64,000 nucleotides of DNA from Prorocentrum cordatum. Taxonomy: Eukaryota; Sar; Dinophyceae; Prorocentrales; Prorocentraceae. Both the position numbers and the translations under genes were made by a program. Below the pieces are notes generated by a model. That model was not told the origin of the DNA. It made no database searches and saw nothing but the letters and a program-made list of their open reading frames with translations. Positions 51,584 to 63,327 of the stretch are shown here, in pieces (position 1 is the first letter of the stretch; the number at the start of each line of letters is the position of its first letter). The stretch spans positions 210,910-274,909 of the forward strand of contig CAUYUJ010015283.1 in assembly GCA_963575745.1 (NCBI GenBank), given 5' to 3'.

Positions 51584-51628
<45 letters not shown>
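51584..51628 (-). repeat. Poly(A) tail of element D (45 T on plus strand)
   Basis: An uninterrupted run of 45 T on the plus strand is a poly(A) on the minus strand, about 150 nt beyond the stop codon of the element D RT. This is the expected 3' terminus of a retrotransposed transcript. Confidence 0.8.
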
Positions 51629-51629
<1 letters not shown>

Positions 51630-51780
51630 TTGTTTGTTTCCTTTCCAGCGCCCCAGCAACGGACCAGAAGATTTGGCAAGCGCTGCGCCCCGAAACTGAA
51701 CACAGGCGAAACGGGAGAAGACGCGGCCGACGGGCTAAGCAGCGTCAAAGGAGGAGGAGAGGAGGAGGAGGAGCCAGGGC

Positions 51781-54096
51781 TCACATGACCTCCAGCTCGT
51801 CCAGGGGGCACGTTGGTTCCAAGTGGGTTATGGGTAGGTCTGTATATGTATGCATGACCATATCCGCCACCGACCGCTGCACTGCCATTCCTAGCATACC
51901 CCACCATCTATGTAATAAGCCCAACGACGTGCCCCGTCGGATAGCTGCCGGCAAAGCCCGGCACCGTTCACGAGCTAGGGTGGGGACCAGAGAGACACAT
52001 TGGCGACTCCACCTCCCATGCACTTCCACCCCCAGACACTGTAAGGAGCCCAGTCCTCCCAATCCTGTCGATCGTACGTCGGCATACGTTGTGTCATTGT
52101 CGCGCTCCGCTCTGCCCAACAATTGCCCTCCTGGTTTGCTGGCGCCGGGTCTTGGAGCAGAGTTCCCACTGATAGGTGGTATGATTGTGACATCACACAA
52201 TAATGGTAATCCACGCTCGTTCAGTCCTGGTACGATGAGGCCCAGTCGTCTCTGATCGTGCGCAGGCACGGGCACACACGCATGGGCCAACATACGCTCG
52301 ACATTTCTGTCTGGTATCAGACCGCCGGCTTCTGTGAAGACCTGCCTCCAAGCTACCACTAAGGCTTTGTGCCGAGCATTCAGTCTGCCGTAATGATTCG
52401 TGGTCATCATAGAATGCCCATGTGGGTCAGCTCCGTCGTAGCGTACACCAATACCCACCCGGCGACGACTAGCACATGACATTTGTTGGTTATCCAAGGT
52501 GAGGCTCGTAGTGGTAGGACACACGGTTAGCCATATTGCTGCATAGGGTCCCAGAGCGGAAAAGATCCGTGCTTTGCCAATGGTCGCAGCGTTGGCCCTG
52601 GCTGTCGGTCCCCCTCCCAACTCTTGTATAACATGACGGTGCGCTCTGTGCTCCAAAGGGTCGGATGCGTGGAATTGCCATCCATGCGTCCACTCTCCGA
52701 GAGCCATCGGTTGTTCCTGTGGCGCGGGGGGTCTCTCACCCGCTGCCACCTGGCTCCAGGAAGCACGTCCCGCCCATCCGCTGTCGTCACACGCTTTGCC
52801 AGCCCGTTCTGCTTCGACCAGGCAGTCCGGGCAATTCGGGATTCCATCCACGGTTTCCCCCGATATCGTATTGAGATGGTCCAGGATTTCTTGCCCAATG
52901 ATTGGGGAACCACGACTGAGGTTGTGCAGGGAGTCCGCCCAACTAGCCCAGTAAGCCGCTGGGGCGAGTCGCGAAGAGTTTCGTAAGCCCAGCCCGGCAT
53001 ATCTGAGCGGGAGTTGCGCTTGAGCGACCCACGTATCGAATGAAATGCTGTGCGCGGCGTTGTCCCAAGTTTCTGGCCCTGGGATTCCGAAGAATTCCTT
53101 AAACGCGCGAATAACGTTGGCGTCGTGCGTCTGCGCTGCGCTCAGCGACTGGTTCGGCGGGGTTGCCCGCCATAGGTGATAGAGCCGCGGCGCTGCGCAG
53201 TAGTAAAGCAGGAGCCGCGCCATCTGCAGCGAAGGGAGCTTAGGTAGTAGTTTCAATAGCTTCTCCTTCTCCGCAGCTTGCGCATTTCCACAACTGTCCA
53301 CGTATGCATCTGTGCCAAATGGTGCACCTAAAACTCGCATCCCGCATTCTGAATCCGCTTTGTCGCGCGCCCATGCTGTCGGTGATCGCCCAGCCAACCC
53401 TGGGGGGCAAGGGCCAGGGCGCTCGCTCCAAGCCGCCAGCTTCCCAATATTGACATCGATATGGCATTGGTCTCGGAGGATGGTTTGCACTGTGTCGTAA
53501 ATGTGGGCGACGTCGCCGGGGGCGCAAACGATGTATATATCGTGATCACTTCGGCTCCCGCTGGTAGATGTGCTTTGCTGCGCCCCAACGCTGCGTGGGG
53601 GGGCCAAACAAAGCAGTGCTGGCATCAAAGCGTCCCCCTGTTCTCCACCGCCCCCTGTCGCATTGTGTGCGCACGTCCACGATCGTCTCTCCATGTGTGC
53701 TGTGACGGGACAACATGCCAGAGGCACACAAACGGCACTAACTTGTGTAGGCGGTCGTTTCGTAATAGTTGCTCGAACATGCGCGCCCTGGAGACGTGAT
53801 CGAAGGCGCCCACGCTGTCGATGCTCAGGAGTACTTTGTCGGGGTTGGCGTCGGTGAGGTACCGTGGGAAGTGGATTGCAGCGTCCGTCCCACTGCGGTC
53901 GTATATCCCAAAGTTGTGTGGCGATACCGCTTCCCGGAGAGGAGTTTGAAACTGTCTTGAAAGTGTTTTTTGCAACCAGTCGTCTGAGGGTATCGCCACT
54001 TGAAATACCACGCACTCGTGCGTTCGGTTTGAGTAGCGCGGTCAGGGAGGAGAACGTGGGATCTCTGCTTTGGCGAGACATTGCGCGACGTCGCAT
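51781..54096 (-). pseudogene. Reverse transcriptase of element D, 771-codon frame with internal frame swap
   Basis: The long frame starts near RVRGISSGDTLRRLVAKN, but residues of about 45-145 are out of register. The true sequence for that part is in the frame at 54011-53625 (LSRQFQTPLREAVSPHNFG.., motif A LSIDSVGAFDHVSR, Asp codon 53819-53817). The long frame then resumes with motif B GGGEQGDALMPALL and motif C, which reads SDHDIYIV: the first of the two catalytic aspartates is His (53544-53542). The following 580 residues (GMRVLGAPFGTDAYV, RYAGLGLRNSSRLAPAAYW and so on) are undisturbed. Two compensating indels and a lost catalytic residue make this RT inactive. Confidence 0.8.
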
Positions 54097-55246
54097 AGCG
54101 CATCAAAAACAACTTTATTCTGAAGGCAAGGTTTGAAATATTCATACCGCCCCCCCCGCGTCCCTCCGCTGAGCCCCCTCCTCGTTTGCCGGAGCACAGT
54201 GGCGAAAACATCTTTGTCCAATTCCAGTTGGGCCGCCGGTTCGAACGCCGAGGTTGGCAGGGAACCGTTCCGCGGGATCTTCTGGACGTAGTTGTGGATT
54301 GGTCAGCTCGCCCAGGGTAGCTTGGGTGCTGGGGGCGAGACCTTTTCGACGTCAGCACGCGGGCGGCGTGGCTCAGTTCCCCTTGTTTAATAGGAGTCAT
54401 CGCCTTCTCGATCTTCTGCTTATCGGCATTCTCTGTTGTGTGGGGCTCTTGCCTTGTAGGGGAATGCCTTGTCTTAACACTGTTCCGCGCTTTGTCCAAG
54501 AGCTGCCCCCGCCCCCCTGCGTCGAACAGTGCAATGCGTTTGCGTGAATCTCGTTCACCTGCTTGCCCTCCGCGTGCTGTTGGATGGAGTAGCATCCGGG
54601 GAAGTAGTAAGAGCAATATCCACGCTCGTACGCAATCACCTTCAGCGTTGTCGCCCCGATCCCAACGCAGATGCGCCCGCTCGACTTCCACCAAACTTTG
54701 GGTCAGGATCCGAAGAAAGGGCCCGCGGATGCACTTCGGAATTGCTTTCGTGGTCTGGGCGCCGGTATCCACCTCGATCTCGATGTCTATAGCGTCGACG
54801 TGGTGCCATCCATTTGGCGCGCGTGCAATTCCAGGGCGACCTTGTCGGTGAGTGCCGCCTGTTGGAGGGTGGGAACTCGCATCGCGATGTGGTGCTGGGT
54901 GCGGTCCCCTGTGAGGGGGCGCATTGTGTGGGCCATCTGGTGGGCCTGGTATGTGTGCTCCGCTCGTGGTGGGTCGTTGTCGTGGTCGGTTGTCGCGGTC
55001 GTGCCTCTTCGCGTCGTGTCGGAGCCCGTGCTGCAGGAGCTCGTCGTGCCCGACGTTGAGGTCCAGGTGCGCGCGCCAGAAACATGAGTATGTCTGGTGC
55101 TTTGTGAAGCCCAGCGGCCATCGACGCGCATGCATCTTCCATCCTGCGGGCGGCCTCGCTCTCTGCTGCAAGCGCGTCGAAAAGCCGTTCTTGAAATTCT
55201 CGCGGGATGTAAGCATCCCGACCATATTGCCCTTCTGCGGCGCCAT
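54097..55246 (-). pseudogene. N-terminal region of element D
   Basis: Parallel frames give coding-like fragments: MEDACASMAAGLHKAPDILM (55142 down), IEIEVDTGAQTTKAIPKC and RILTQSLVEVERAHLRW. None continues into the RT without frame changes, and no domain is recognised. Arg/Pro-rich stretches between them are out-of-frame translation. Confidence 0.5.
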
Positions 55247-55264
55247 GCGCCTCCAGCCAGACGA

Positions 55265-56705
55265 TTAAAGCATTGGGGGGTCGATGCCAATTTGCCGCAT
55301 AGCCCGTCGGATATTATGGAAAGCTCTTCGTGGCGTACCATTTGAAACCAGAGCGTGGCATGTAGGAAACTCGTCGTTGAAAAGAATCACCAACTGTTCA
55401 ATCCAGTCCAACAGAGCTGTGGTATTGTTATCTCCTGCCGCTGCCCAAAGTAAAGGGATATTGAATGCAGACCATCTGTGTTGTTGTACTCGGCCCATGA
55501 CGTCATCGCCAGTTGTCCCGGATGGTATTGCCCCCGCCAAGCACAACAGATTAGCGACCGCAGCATGGATTTCAATTGGGGGCCGAATAGAATGATAATC
55601 TTATGCTTCATCATGGGGTTCGCCACCTCCCTCTCCTTCTTCCCCGTTGCCTTCGACGTCTGGAGTTCTTCGTTGTCTAAGCGTCTCCGAGGCTGGTTGT
55701 GCTGCCGGTCGGTGTTGGATGAGCCATTGGAGGAGTGACGGATCTTTGATAGACATGTAATCGCCATCCCAAAACTTGTGTCCAGGCGTCGCACTGTGGG
55801 GTATTCTTGGATTGCCATTTCCAAGATTTGTTCCTGCGCATTGGCATCGATGCCGCATCCCGCTGTCGTGCTACGATTTACAAGCCCATTGTTGACCAAC
55901 CATGTGCAGAGATCCGTTGCAGTCAAGATTCCGAGACACCGAAACGCCGCGCGGAGGTCCCAAATACCTTCCCGCAGTGCTTCGGGAGAAGTCATGTCGG
56001 TCAGGAATTCGCAGTGGCGGTTGCTGTAAGCGATAAACGTGCACAGCCAATCGGCCAAGGGGTGCTCTTCGTCTAACGTGCTGGCAGCCCGCCAGATGAC
56101 AAAGACGTGAAACCCAGACCATCTGTTTTGGCGAATGCGTTCGATAATTGCTTGGTTAGCTGCATCCGCGTACGTAGATGGAAACATCTGTTCAATGCCA
56201 GTCAGTCGGGCACGGGCGTCATGGAGCTCGCGCCCGGGCCTAATTCCTCGAAGACGTGCAATTTCACTGCCTTCATCATGTTAATCTCTGTCTGGACTTA
56301 GTGCTTCAAAGACATGTTGTTAATGATGATATTGATCTTCTCGCTGTCAAACGCGTCTGCGGCCGGGGGTGCAGGCGGATCGCCGCTCGACGCCGCAACT
56401 CCGCTCGCCGGTGCAACAATTGCACGCGGGGGGGCTGGCGGGGCCTTGCCGCCAACTATGCCTGGGAAGGCAAGTGCGGGAGCGATCGCCGTTTGCGTAG
56501 GGTCCAAATGGTCTCGCATCATGTCGGATTCCTCGATGTGGGCATTTTTCTTTGGTGGAGATATCTTACTTGGCGACTGGGCCATCGCAGCTGTCACCTC
56601 AGCTCGCCGTTGGCTAAACGAACCCAGCGTACTACCCTTCCCGAGCAAGGAGTGGGGGAGCTCTGTCGACTCGCCAAAAAAGGCAGCCGCGGAAGCACCA
56701 GCCAT
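55265..56705 (-). pseudogene. Unrecognised ORF set with a duplicated 75-residue domain
   Basis: An ATG at 56705 opens 135 codons, Ala/Pro-rich, ending at 56298. A second frame (56187-55387) encodes RIRQNRWSGFHVFVIWRAAS..PLADWL..EALREGIWDLRAAFRCLGI. A third frame (55546-55265) encodes RVQQHRWSAFNIPLLWAAAG..ALLDWI..RRAFHNIRRAMRQIGI. The two segments align along about 75 residues (R-x-Q-x-R-W-S-x-F, W-x-A-A, L-x-D-W, R-x6-R-x-A-x-R-x2-G-I). The family is not recognised. The set lies immediately upstream of element D on the same strand, so it may be that element's first ORF or an intron-split host gene; a TAA near 56284 and the frame changes favour decay. Confidence 0.5.
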
Positions 56706-57038
56706 GATTGCGGATGGAGCAAAAAAGTTTCAATCAAAATCAAATCAGCCAAAAGCCAGATCAATTTACAACAGGATTGGTGCTTGCGCAAAGTTGTGGA
56801 CATGATTGTAGCGCACAAGAGCGCGTCAGATCCGGGTGCCGTGCGCGCCGACATGAGAGCGCGGAACGTCACGGTGGGAGATGTTTTTGTGTTCGCCCAG
56901 AATTGCCCTTCTCAGTTTAATATAAAAATGTAGATTTCACCTTTTGGCATATTAACATTCAAAGCTTTTGCTCCTTTCAGTTCGAACTGGAAGCTCATAT
57001 TTCTCTCCTCCCTTCACCTCCTGTTCTCACTTGTTGAA

Positions 57039-58430
57039 ATGAAATCCAGCTTGGCTGGGCATCAATTCCGAAATTGCATGGATATGCGTGTGTTTGTCGA
57101 CGTGATCGGAACAGCAGCGGCAATGGAGTTGCAGTTTTTGCGCTTGACCGATATTTTTCTATCGTTTCTCCGCTTGCAAATTCTAGTTTTGCTGAGTGCT
57201 GTTGGTTTGTGTTTCATTATGACTGTGGGTCTGTTTTGTTCGGTAATTTTTACCGGCCTCCCCATTACGCTGAAGTAGTTTCGATGCAAAGTGTGTTCGC
57301 AGAGATGGAAGCACACATTTCTCCAGCCATTGGCGTATTTCTTTTAGGCGATTTGTGCGTGCACAATCATATTTGCTTCGACATTCTACCCGACAGAGTT
57401 TTGAAGGAATCGAAGCAGCACGTTCGTGCGCTTTCCACGGTCTTGAACAGATTGTGCGCGAATCCATTGAAGGGCCATACTTGATTGATTTAATTCAAGT
57501 GATTTGCAAGAGATTGTCGAAGTCTCAGTGCTACCGAGAACTGCTGATCATCGAGTCGTCTCTTTGTCTTTTGTTTTCTGTTTGAGAAAATCTTCGCCTG
57601 CTCTTCGCCGTGCCAAGGGCGCTTGGGTCGTCAGAGCTGACGAGAAAGCAGACTACTTTGCGAATTCGTTTTCCGACCCCTGGACCATTCCAGTTGTCGA
57701 GAAGAGTCGTTTTTTGGACATTCCTCAACGCCGTCCTGTGGAGAAAACGTTTCTTTCACCGTCTGGGTCAAGCAAATGTCGTGCTCACACATCTCAAACG
57801 CGATTCCGCCGCAAGGCCTGACGAGATTCCAGTCCGCATTCTCGTCGCCTGTTCTGCTTCTCTCGCCTTGCCACTTGCTCTTCTGATTAGATCTATCATT
57901 TGTAAAGGAAAGTGGCTGAAGCCTTGGCGCTTGCATTATCTCAGAGAAGGTAGTTACATGATCCTGTGAATTATCGCGGGGTTTATCTTACTTCTCAGCT
58001 GTCGATTTTTTTCTTTCACTCGTGCCTCCTCGAGTGTCCCGCTCTCTGTGTTTCGGTTCCTTACAATTTGCATATTGCTTTGGACGCGGCGCCAGAGATG
58101 CGATATCATAGTTTTTGTTTTTTTGGCTTGTCCTTCTCGCCGAAGGCCCAAAGATCGGATTGTGCTGTTCCGACGTGTCCGGTTTCTTTGACCGCGTTAA
58201 TTCGGACCGTTTGCTAGCGAAATTCCGCGCTTGGAGTATCCTCCTGGCTGTGCGCATTTTTTTTCTCATTGGTTGGGGGCCCGGATAGCTCGCATGAAAG
58301 TCAGTGGTGCTTTCTCGCGTCTCATTGGCATGACAAACGTGGTGTTTCAAGGGACTGTTTTGAGCCCGCCTTGTTGGAACATCCTTTTCACTGATGCCCG
58401 CGAAGCAATTGCCAGAATTTTCTTCCCTTC
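57039..58430 (+). mobile_element. LINE E, heavily decayed endonuclease plus RT, plus strand
   Basis: At 57074-57484 the peptide NGVAVFALDRYFSIV..LFGNFYRPPHYAEVV..GVFLLGDLCVHN is an EEP endonuclease with the GDFN motif changed to GDLC. At 57770-57960 VLTHLKRDSAARPDEIPVRI and GKWLKPWRLHYLREG are RT fingers, continued in another frame by VNYRGVYLTSQLS (57966) and, with shifts, SGFFDRVNSDRLLAKFRAW near 58180 (motif A). No YADD is found. It is the only retroelement here on the plus strand. Confidence 0.65.
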
Positions 58431-59129
58431 TTCTTGTTCCTTTCGTTTCCCTCTCTTTCTCCTCGTCTTCCTCCTTCGTCTCCTTCGTCTCTCTTCCTCT
58501 TTCGTTCTCCCTCATCTTCTCTCCGGCTGAGTGCCGCTGGCCTGCTGAGCAGGCTCCGGTGGCCGCTGTTGGCTGCTGTCTCTGTCTTGCCGCCCTGAAC
58601 TTTTAATTGCCGAATGGTGCCACTTTGCGTTGCAGACGTCTGATAGAGAAAGAAAAAGCCAGCATCCCGCCTTCCTCTGCAGCTTAATTCCGAACTTACT
58701 CCTGTAATTTCTGTATATGTCCGGTGTGAATTTCAGTTTGCATCTATTCCGGCAAATCTCCGTTCACGTCTGGGGTATTAAAAAAAGATATCGTGGAAGC
58801 TCCAAGGACGTCATACGAAACAAAACATTCAAACACATCGACGGTGATTTAATGAATTCCGATCCAGTTGTTACTTTTATCTTGCCCTTGGGTTTGACTA
58901 AATGTTGGTATGCTCTGGATCTGATTGTAGCACGAGAAACAGACAACAGTTCTTCGGCGTAAGATCTCAGCAGCGGATCTATTCCATAGAATACGTTCGT
59001 GCGTGGGGCACCCGATGAAATCAACAAAAATCAGCAAACACCAGAACGACCATGGCTCAATGCAACCAAAGACGACAGAAAAAAAAATGGCGGGGTGAGA
59101 CAGAAAATATTGGAAGGGTTCCGAATCAC
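58431..59129. other. Spacer with pyrimidine-rich DNA, no gene
   Basis: It starts with a CTT/TCT-rich patch (58420-58520), then mixed AT-rich DNA that could include the rest of LINE E. No motif is recognised. Confidence 0.5.
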
Positions 59130-59475
59130 AGGCCAAACGTTGAATCACAAACCGCGCGCGCCGAATCACAGACACCACACATTGAATCACAGACCGCGCG
59201 CGCCGAATCACAAACAACACACATTGAATCACATAATCACAGACCACGCGCGCCGAATCACAGATACCATACATTGAATCACAAACCGCGCGCGCAGAAT
59301 CGCAGACAACACACATTGAATCACAGACCGCGCGCGCCGAATGACAGACTGCGCGCGCAGAATCACAGACAGCACACGTTGAATCACAGACCTCGCGCGC
59401 CGAATCACAAATAGCACACATTGAATCACAAACCGCGCGCGCCAAATCTCAGACAACACACATTGAATCACATGG
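59130..59475. repeat. Minisatellite of AATCACAGACCGCGCGCGCC, unit about 42 bp
   Basis: About eight units alternating TTGAATCACAGACCGCGCGC and CGAATCACAGACAACACACA. The 42-bp unit is divisible by three, which keeps a Cys-Asp-Ser-rich frame open on the minus strand (VCDSARAVCDSM..), probably incidentally. Confidence 0.9.
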
Positions 59476-59859
59476 TGTGTTGTGGCCAACTGACCTGCTT
59501 GGCACGGGGACGGAAAGCGCATTCATTTTCAGAGCGCACGAGATCGCTGGCTCGTCCGCTCTTACACCTCTTACTGACTCCCTTCCCCTCGCTCTTGTCC
59601 TATCTCAGCCTCGGAGAGTCGCGGAGCTTTCTTTGAGCGCGTTTCTTGTTTTGGAGGGGGCGGTCGGGTCGCGTTGCGTTTTCCGCGTTTGGGCTGCCAA
59701 CTTTCCAAAACCCCGCGTTTTCCTTGCGTGGACCGCTCGTTGTCCACGCGTTGCCGCCCATCCCTGTGCCCTGGCGTCAAGAACTTATTACTCCGCAGCT
59801 CTCTGTTGGGAGCTTTGGTCTTATCAGCTCGATTACGTCACCGCTCGCTCTTGGGAGCC

Positions 59860-60260
59860 GCGGTGCCAAGAGCCTTTGGGAGTATTTTGGGCCTCTTGGG
59901 GGGCTCTTGGGGAGCCTCTTGGGTGCGTCTTGGGGACCTTTTGGGGCTTTTCGGGGGCCTCTTGGGGCCTCCTGGGAGCTTCTGGGCTGCGGGGCTGAAG
60001 GGACTAGGCTGCCTTTGGCCGTCTTTGGGCTCTCTTGGGGGCCTTTTGGGACCTTCTTGGGGCCGTCCTGGCGCCGTCTTGGGCCGTCTTGGCGCCTCTT
60101 GGGCCGTCTTGGCGCCCTCTTGGGCCCTTTTTGGGGCCTTCTTGGGGGCCTCTTGAGCCTTCTTGGGGCGCTCTTGGGGGCCTCTTGGACAGTCTTGGAC
60201 GCCTCCTGGCCCGTCTTGGCGCCCTCTTGGGCTATTTTGGATGCCTCTTGGGAACATCTG
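59860..60260. repeat. 10-11 bp G-rich array
   Basis: Units of CCTCTTGGGGG and GCCGTCTTGG with 10-12 bp spacing for about 400 bp, oriented with G runs on the plus strand as in intron 3 of the JmjC-type gene. Confidence 0.9.
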
Positions 60261-60418
60261 TTGCACCTTTGCTACGCTGCTCTCATCAGGTTCCTTACGT
60301 GCTCGCGCCCCTCCCAAAGAAGTGGCCCTGCAACGAACACTCGAAAGGGAGTGCCCGAGGGGGGGGGGGAGAATTGAGAAAGAATGGGGGGCCGAGGGGG
60401 AGGGGGAGGGTGGGGGAG

Positions 60419-60763
60419 ATGGGGGGGATAGGTCCTGTACTCCTCGCAACCTTTTGTCTCTTCGCCGTGGAGGCGCTGCGCGCGCACGAGCTCAGGTGGT
60501 CATTTGCCGCCGCGGAGGTGTCGCCTCGTCGCTGGCTTTGGGCGCCGGTCGGCGATGAAACAGAGCATCGCAAGATACCGCAAGAAACGGGAGCTCTGCG
60601 CCCGCGCTCCCTGCGACTGCAGCTCAATTACGGAGAGAACGCGCGCTCTCGGGAAGGGGACTCTCCGCACTGCCCTCCAATGACGCCATGCCGCCGTATC
60701 GGCAAGCAAAACTTGGTTGCTATTGCCCTTGAGGTAGCTCGGAAGATGGCACTTGCCTCCTAA
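60419..60763 (+). CDS. Possible small secreted protein, weak
   Basis: An ATG at 60419 opens 114 codons starting MGGIGPVLLATFCLFAVEAL, a good signal-peptide profile with possible cleavage after ALRA. The remainder (ELRWSFAAAEVSPRRWLW.. to EVARKMALAS) has no recognised motif. The G-rich DNA just upstream makes the start uncertain. It could equally be a first exon or a chance frame. Confidence 0.22.
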   Translation: MGGIGPVLLATFCLFAVEALRAHELRWSFAAAEVSPRRWLWAPVGDETEHRKIPQETGALRPRSLRLQLNYGENARSREGDSPHCPPMTPCRRIGKQNLVAIALEVARKMALAS

Positions 60764-61389
60764 CAGGCAGCAGGCAATTGCCACAGCAAGTGCTCACTCA
60801 AGGAATCACGGACGTGAATGGTGGATCATAATATGGTAGCGGGCACTTGCTGGAGAGAGAAACGTGGACAGCACAAGAGGGTCCGAAGAAGTGGTGTGTG
60901 CAAGCTTTGGATGGTACACGCGTGACCGCGCAACAAGCATGAGCATGCCAACAAACAACATAGCACTACGCAGGAAAACCATCTAATGGAGATCAGAGAC
61001 AAGCCTGTGGCGACATTTTAACATCCGGATGTTTTAGATTCCCTGCAACAGTCCTCGTGAGCCTCCCATGCCCAACTCCTGGGATCCCCCGAGAGAGAGA
61101 GAGAGAGAGTTGCACACTCCATTTGCCGTCACGCAGCACCTGCTGGGGTGCTCAGAATCTGCCTGGGCTCTTTGCAAAGCCCCTTCGCACTCTCAGCATC
61201 ATGATTGATAAGAGCTCTGCCTGAGAAAGACCCTCCACACCCTTGGGGCCCCACTTCTACTACCTAGATAACCCCTTCAAGCTGTCACTTGGGGCATACG
61301 TCCCCATCTGATTCACACCACTGCGTTGTGCTCTAATCAGGCCGACTGCAGAGTGGCAGTCGTAGCGTGAGCCCCTCTGTGTTTCACTT
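60764..61389. other. Spacer, nothing recognised
   Basis: Mixed-composition DNA with one short (GA)n run near 61093-61109. No ORF or repeat of note is seen. Confidence 0.6.
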
Positions 61390-62405
61390 GTTTGCTGCAT
61401 CGTCGGCTGCCTGGTTGGCTACCTCGTTGGCTGCCTCGCTGGCTGCCTCGTTGTCTGCCTTGTTGGTTGCCTGATTGGCCACCTCGCTGGCTACATCCTT
61501 GTATGCCCCGCTGGCTGCGTGTCAGAAGCAAACGCCAAGGCCTGGGAACACCGCAGGACGCATTAGTACCGCTTGAAGGAGGGAGTGCGATGGGATGGAG
61601 TGCAGGTGAGTGGGGATGGGAGGGATTCGACTCAGGAGGAGTGCGAGGGGTGCGGAGGAGGCTGCAGGAGGAGGGAGGGATACAAGGGGGTGGAGTGGGA
61701 GCGAGTAGGGATGGGAGAAAGTCGACTCAAGGAGAGTGGGAGGAGTGCGGGGGAGGCTGGAGGAGGGAGGAATACGACGGGGTGAGTGGCGGTGAATGGG
61801 GTTGGGAGGATTGGATTGGTGGCGGTGAATGGGGGATGGAAGTCCCCAGAGCTCATCTGGAATCGTCGCCCGCAGGGCGTTGAGCACTGCAGCAAGGGGC
61901 TGTTTCTAGAATATCGAACGCTTCTGAGGAAAGGGACGAGACATATGGTCGTCAACGAATATTGAACAACATCGCCACTTTCTGGCCGCATGGGAACTGG
62001 CCGGGAGATGCTCATGGAGGGAGTCCCCAGCGAAATGGCCACGCTCAAGCGGCATGAAGATCGACCTGAAACTTCTTTCGAACGTAAGTCCCGAACGAAA
62101 TCGCCACTTTCCGATGGCATGGCAAGGTTTCAGATCGCCCGGTGCGCCAGAAAGCGCCACACGCGCGAGGTCCGCCTCATGCCCCTATGGTGGAGCCCCA
62201 TGGAGGAGCCCCTTGGGGGAGAACTACGGGGAAGCTCCATGGGGGAGCCCCATGGGGAAACCCGATGGGGAGCCCAATGGGAAAGTCCTATGGGGAACCG
62301 TATGGGGGAGCCTTATGGGGGAGCTCTGTGTGTGGGGGGCCCTGTGGGGGGGGCCCAAGGGAAGCCCTATGGGGAAGACTTATGGGGGAGCCCCATGGGG
62401 ATTCT
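61390..62405. repeat. Three short-period repeat blocks
   Basis: 61395-61515: about 12-bp units of CTCGCTGGCTGC / CTCGTTGGCTGC. 61575-61840: about three units of roughly 95 bp with GGATGGGAGGGATTCGACTC and GAGTGCGAGGGGTGCGG. 62190-62400: units of about 12-15 bp, GGGGGAGCCCTATG / GGAGCCCCATGG. All give repetitive incidental peptides. Confidence 0.8.
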
Positions 62406-62519
62406 GTGCTACTCCGTACAACCAAGGCTACAGGCAAACTAAAAGCAACCTAAAGGCAATCTGAAGGCACATCCGTCGGTTTTTTTTCAATCGGATTATT
62501 TTTCTGTCGCGTCTGTCTG

Positions 62520-63289
62520 TCTGTATGTATGTATGTATGTATGTATGTATGTATATATATATGTGTACACATATATACACATATATAGATATGTCTATAT
62601 ATATATAGTATGTGTATGTATTTATATATATATATATATACACACAGACTAAAACCATTGCGCGCGCTTCGCGCGCGCTCAAGTTCTAGCTAGGCTTGAT
62701 GGGCTAACTCATGTAATATCATTTTGGTCGCTTCTTGTGTCCAGGGATTCCCTTGGAGGCCCTGCGCAAGCCTCGGAATCGTATAGAAGGGGAAGTGCGG
62801 AAACGCAGAAATCATAAATTTCCTTTAGGTATTCAACGATTTGGGGCCCTCAAAGGCTTCCTGGGTTCTTTTTTGGGAGCTGAGGGGGGTCTGAATTGTG
62901 GTCTGTTTGTTGTGCAAGAGTAGACCGCGGGCCAAACTTGGACAAAAAAAGGAATTCTGGGATTTCCATTTTTTCCAGTTCCTCGGCGCTGTTCGGCGCT
63001 GTTTTTTGTTTGCGCCTCGCGGGTTTTGTTAGCCGGGCCCCTTAGGGGTGTGGGATCTTCCGGACCCCCTAGGGGTTCTGGAGGCCTCCTGGAGGCCTGG
63101 AAAGTCGTCGGAAGGGTGTCTCGGGCTGCGCGGGAGCGTGTTGGGCCGTTCTTTACGTTCTGGGGGCTCCTTGGGGTCGTCTTGGGCTGTCCTTGGGCGT
63201 CTTGGGGGCCTCCCGGGAAGCAGGGAGGCGCGGTACCGGCCAGATGTCAGGGGAGTTGTGTGGGATCTCCGAGTAGGAGTCCACTTCCC

Positions 63290-63327
<38 letters not shown>

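Larger units (their letters stand above)
51584..55246 (-). mobile_element. Retroelement D with poly(A) tail
   Basis: From 55246 to 51781 on the minus strand runs a degraded N-terminal region, an RT domain split across two frames, and a long C-terminal region, followed by a 3' UTR of about 150 nt and the 45-nt poly(A). The RT resembles a family common in dinoflagellate genomes (GIYDRSGTDAA, IDSVGAFDHVSR, GGGEQGDALMPAL), recognised from memory rather than by search. No endonuclease domain was found. The pure poly(A) suggests a more recent insertion than the other LINEs, although the ORF is already shifted. Confidence 0.75.

Noticed and set aside
51584-51628. Poly(T) as a simple microsatellite
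   Set aside because: Its position about 150 nt past the minus-strand RT stop and its purity fit a retrotransposon poly(A) tail better.
59229-59522. Cys-rich repeat protein (VCDS repeats)
   Set aside because: It is explained by the 42-bp minisatellite; the unit is divisible by three and has no signal peptide or domain boundary.
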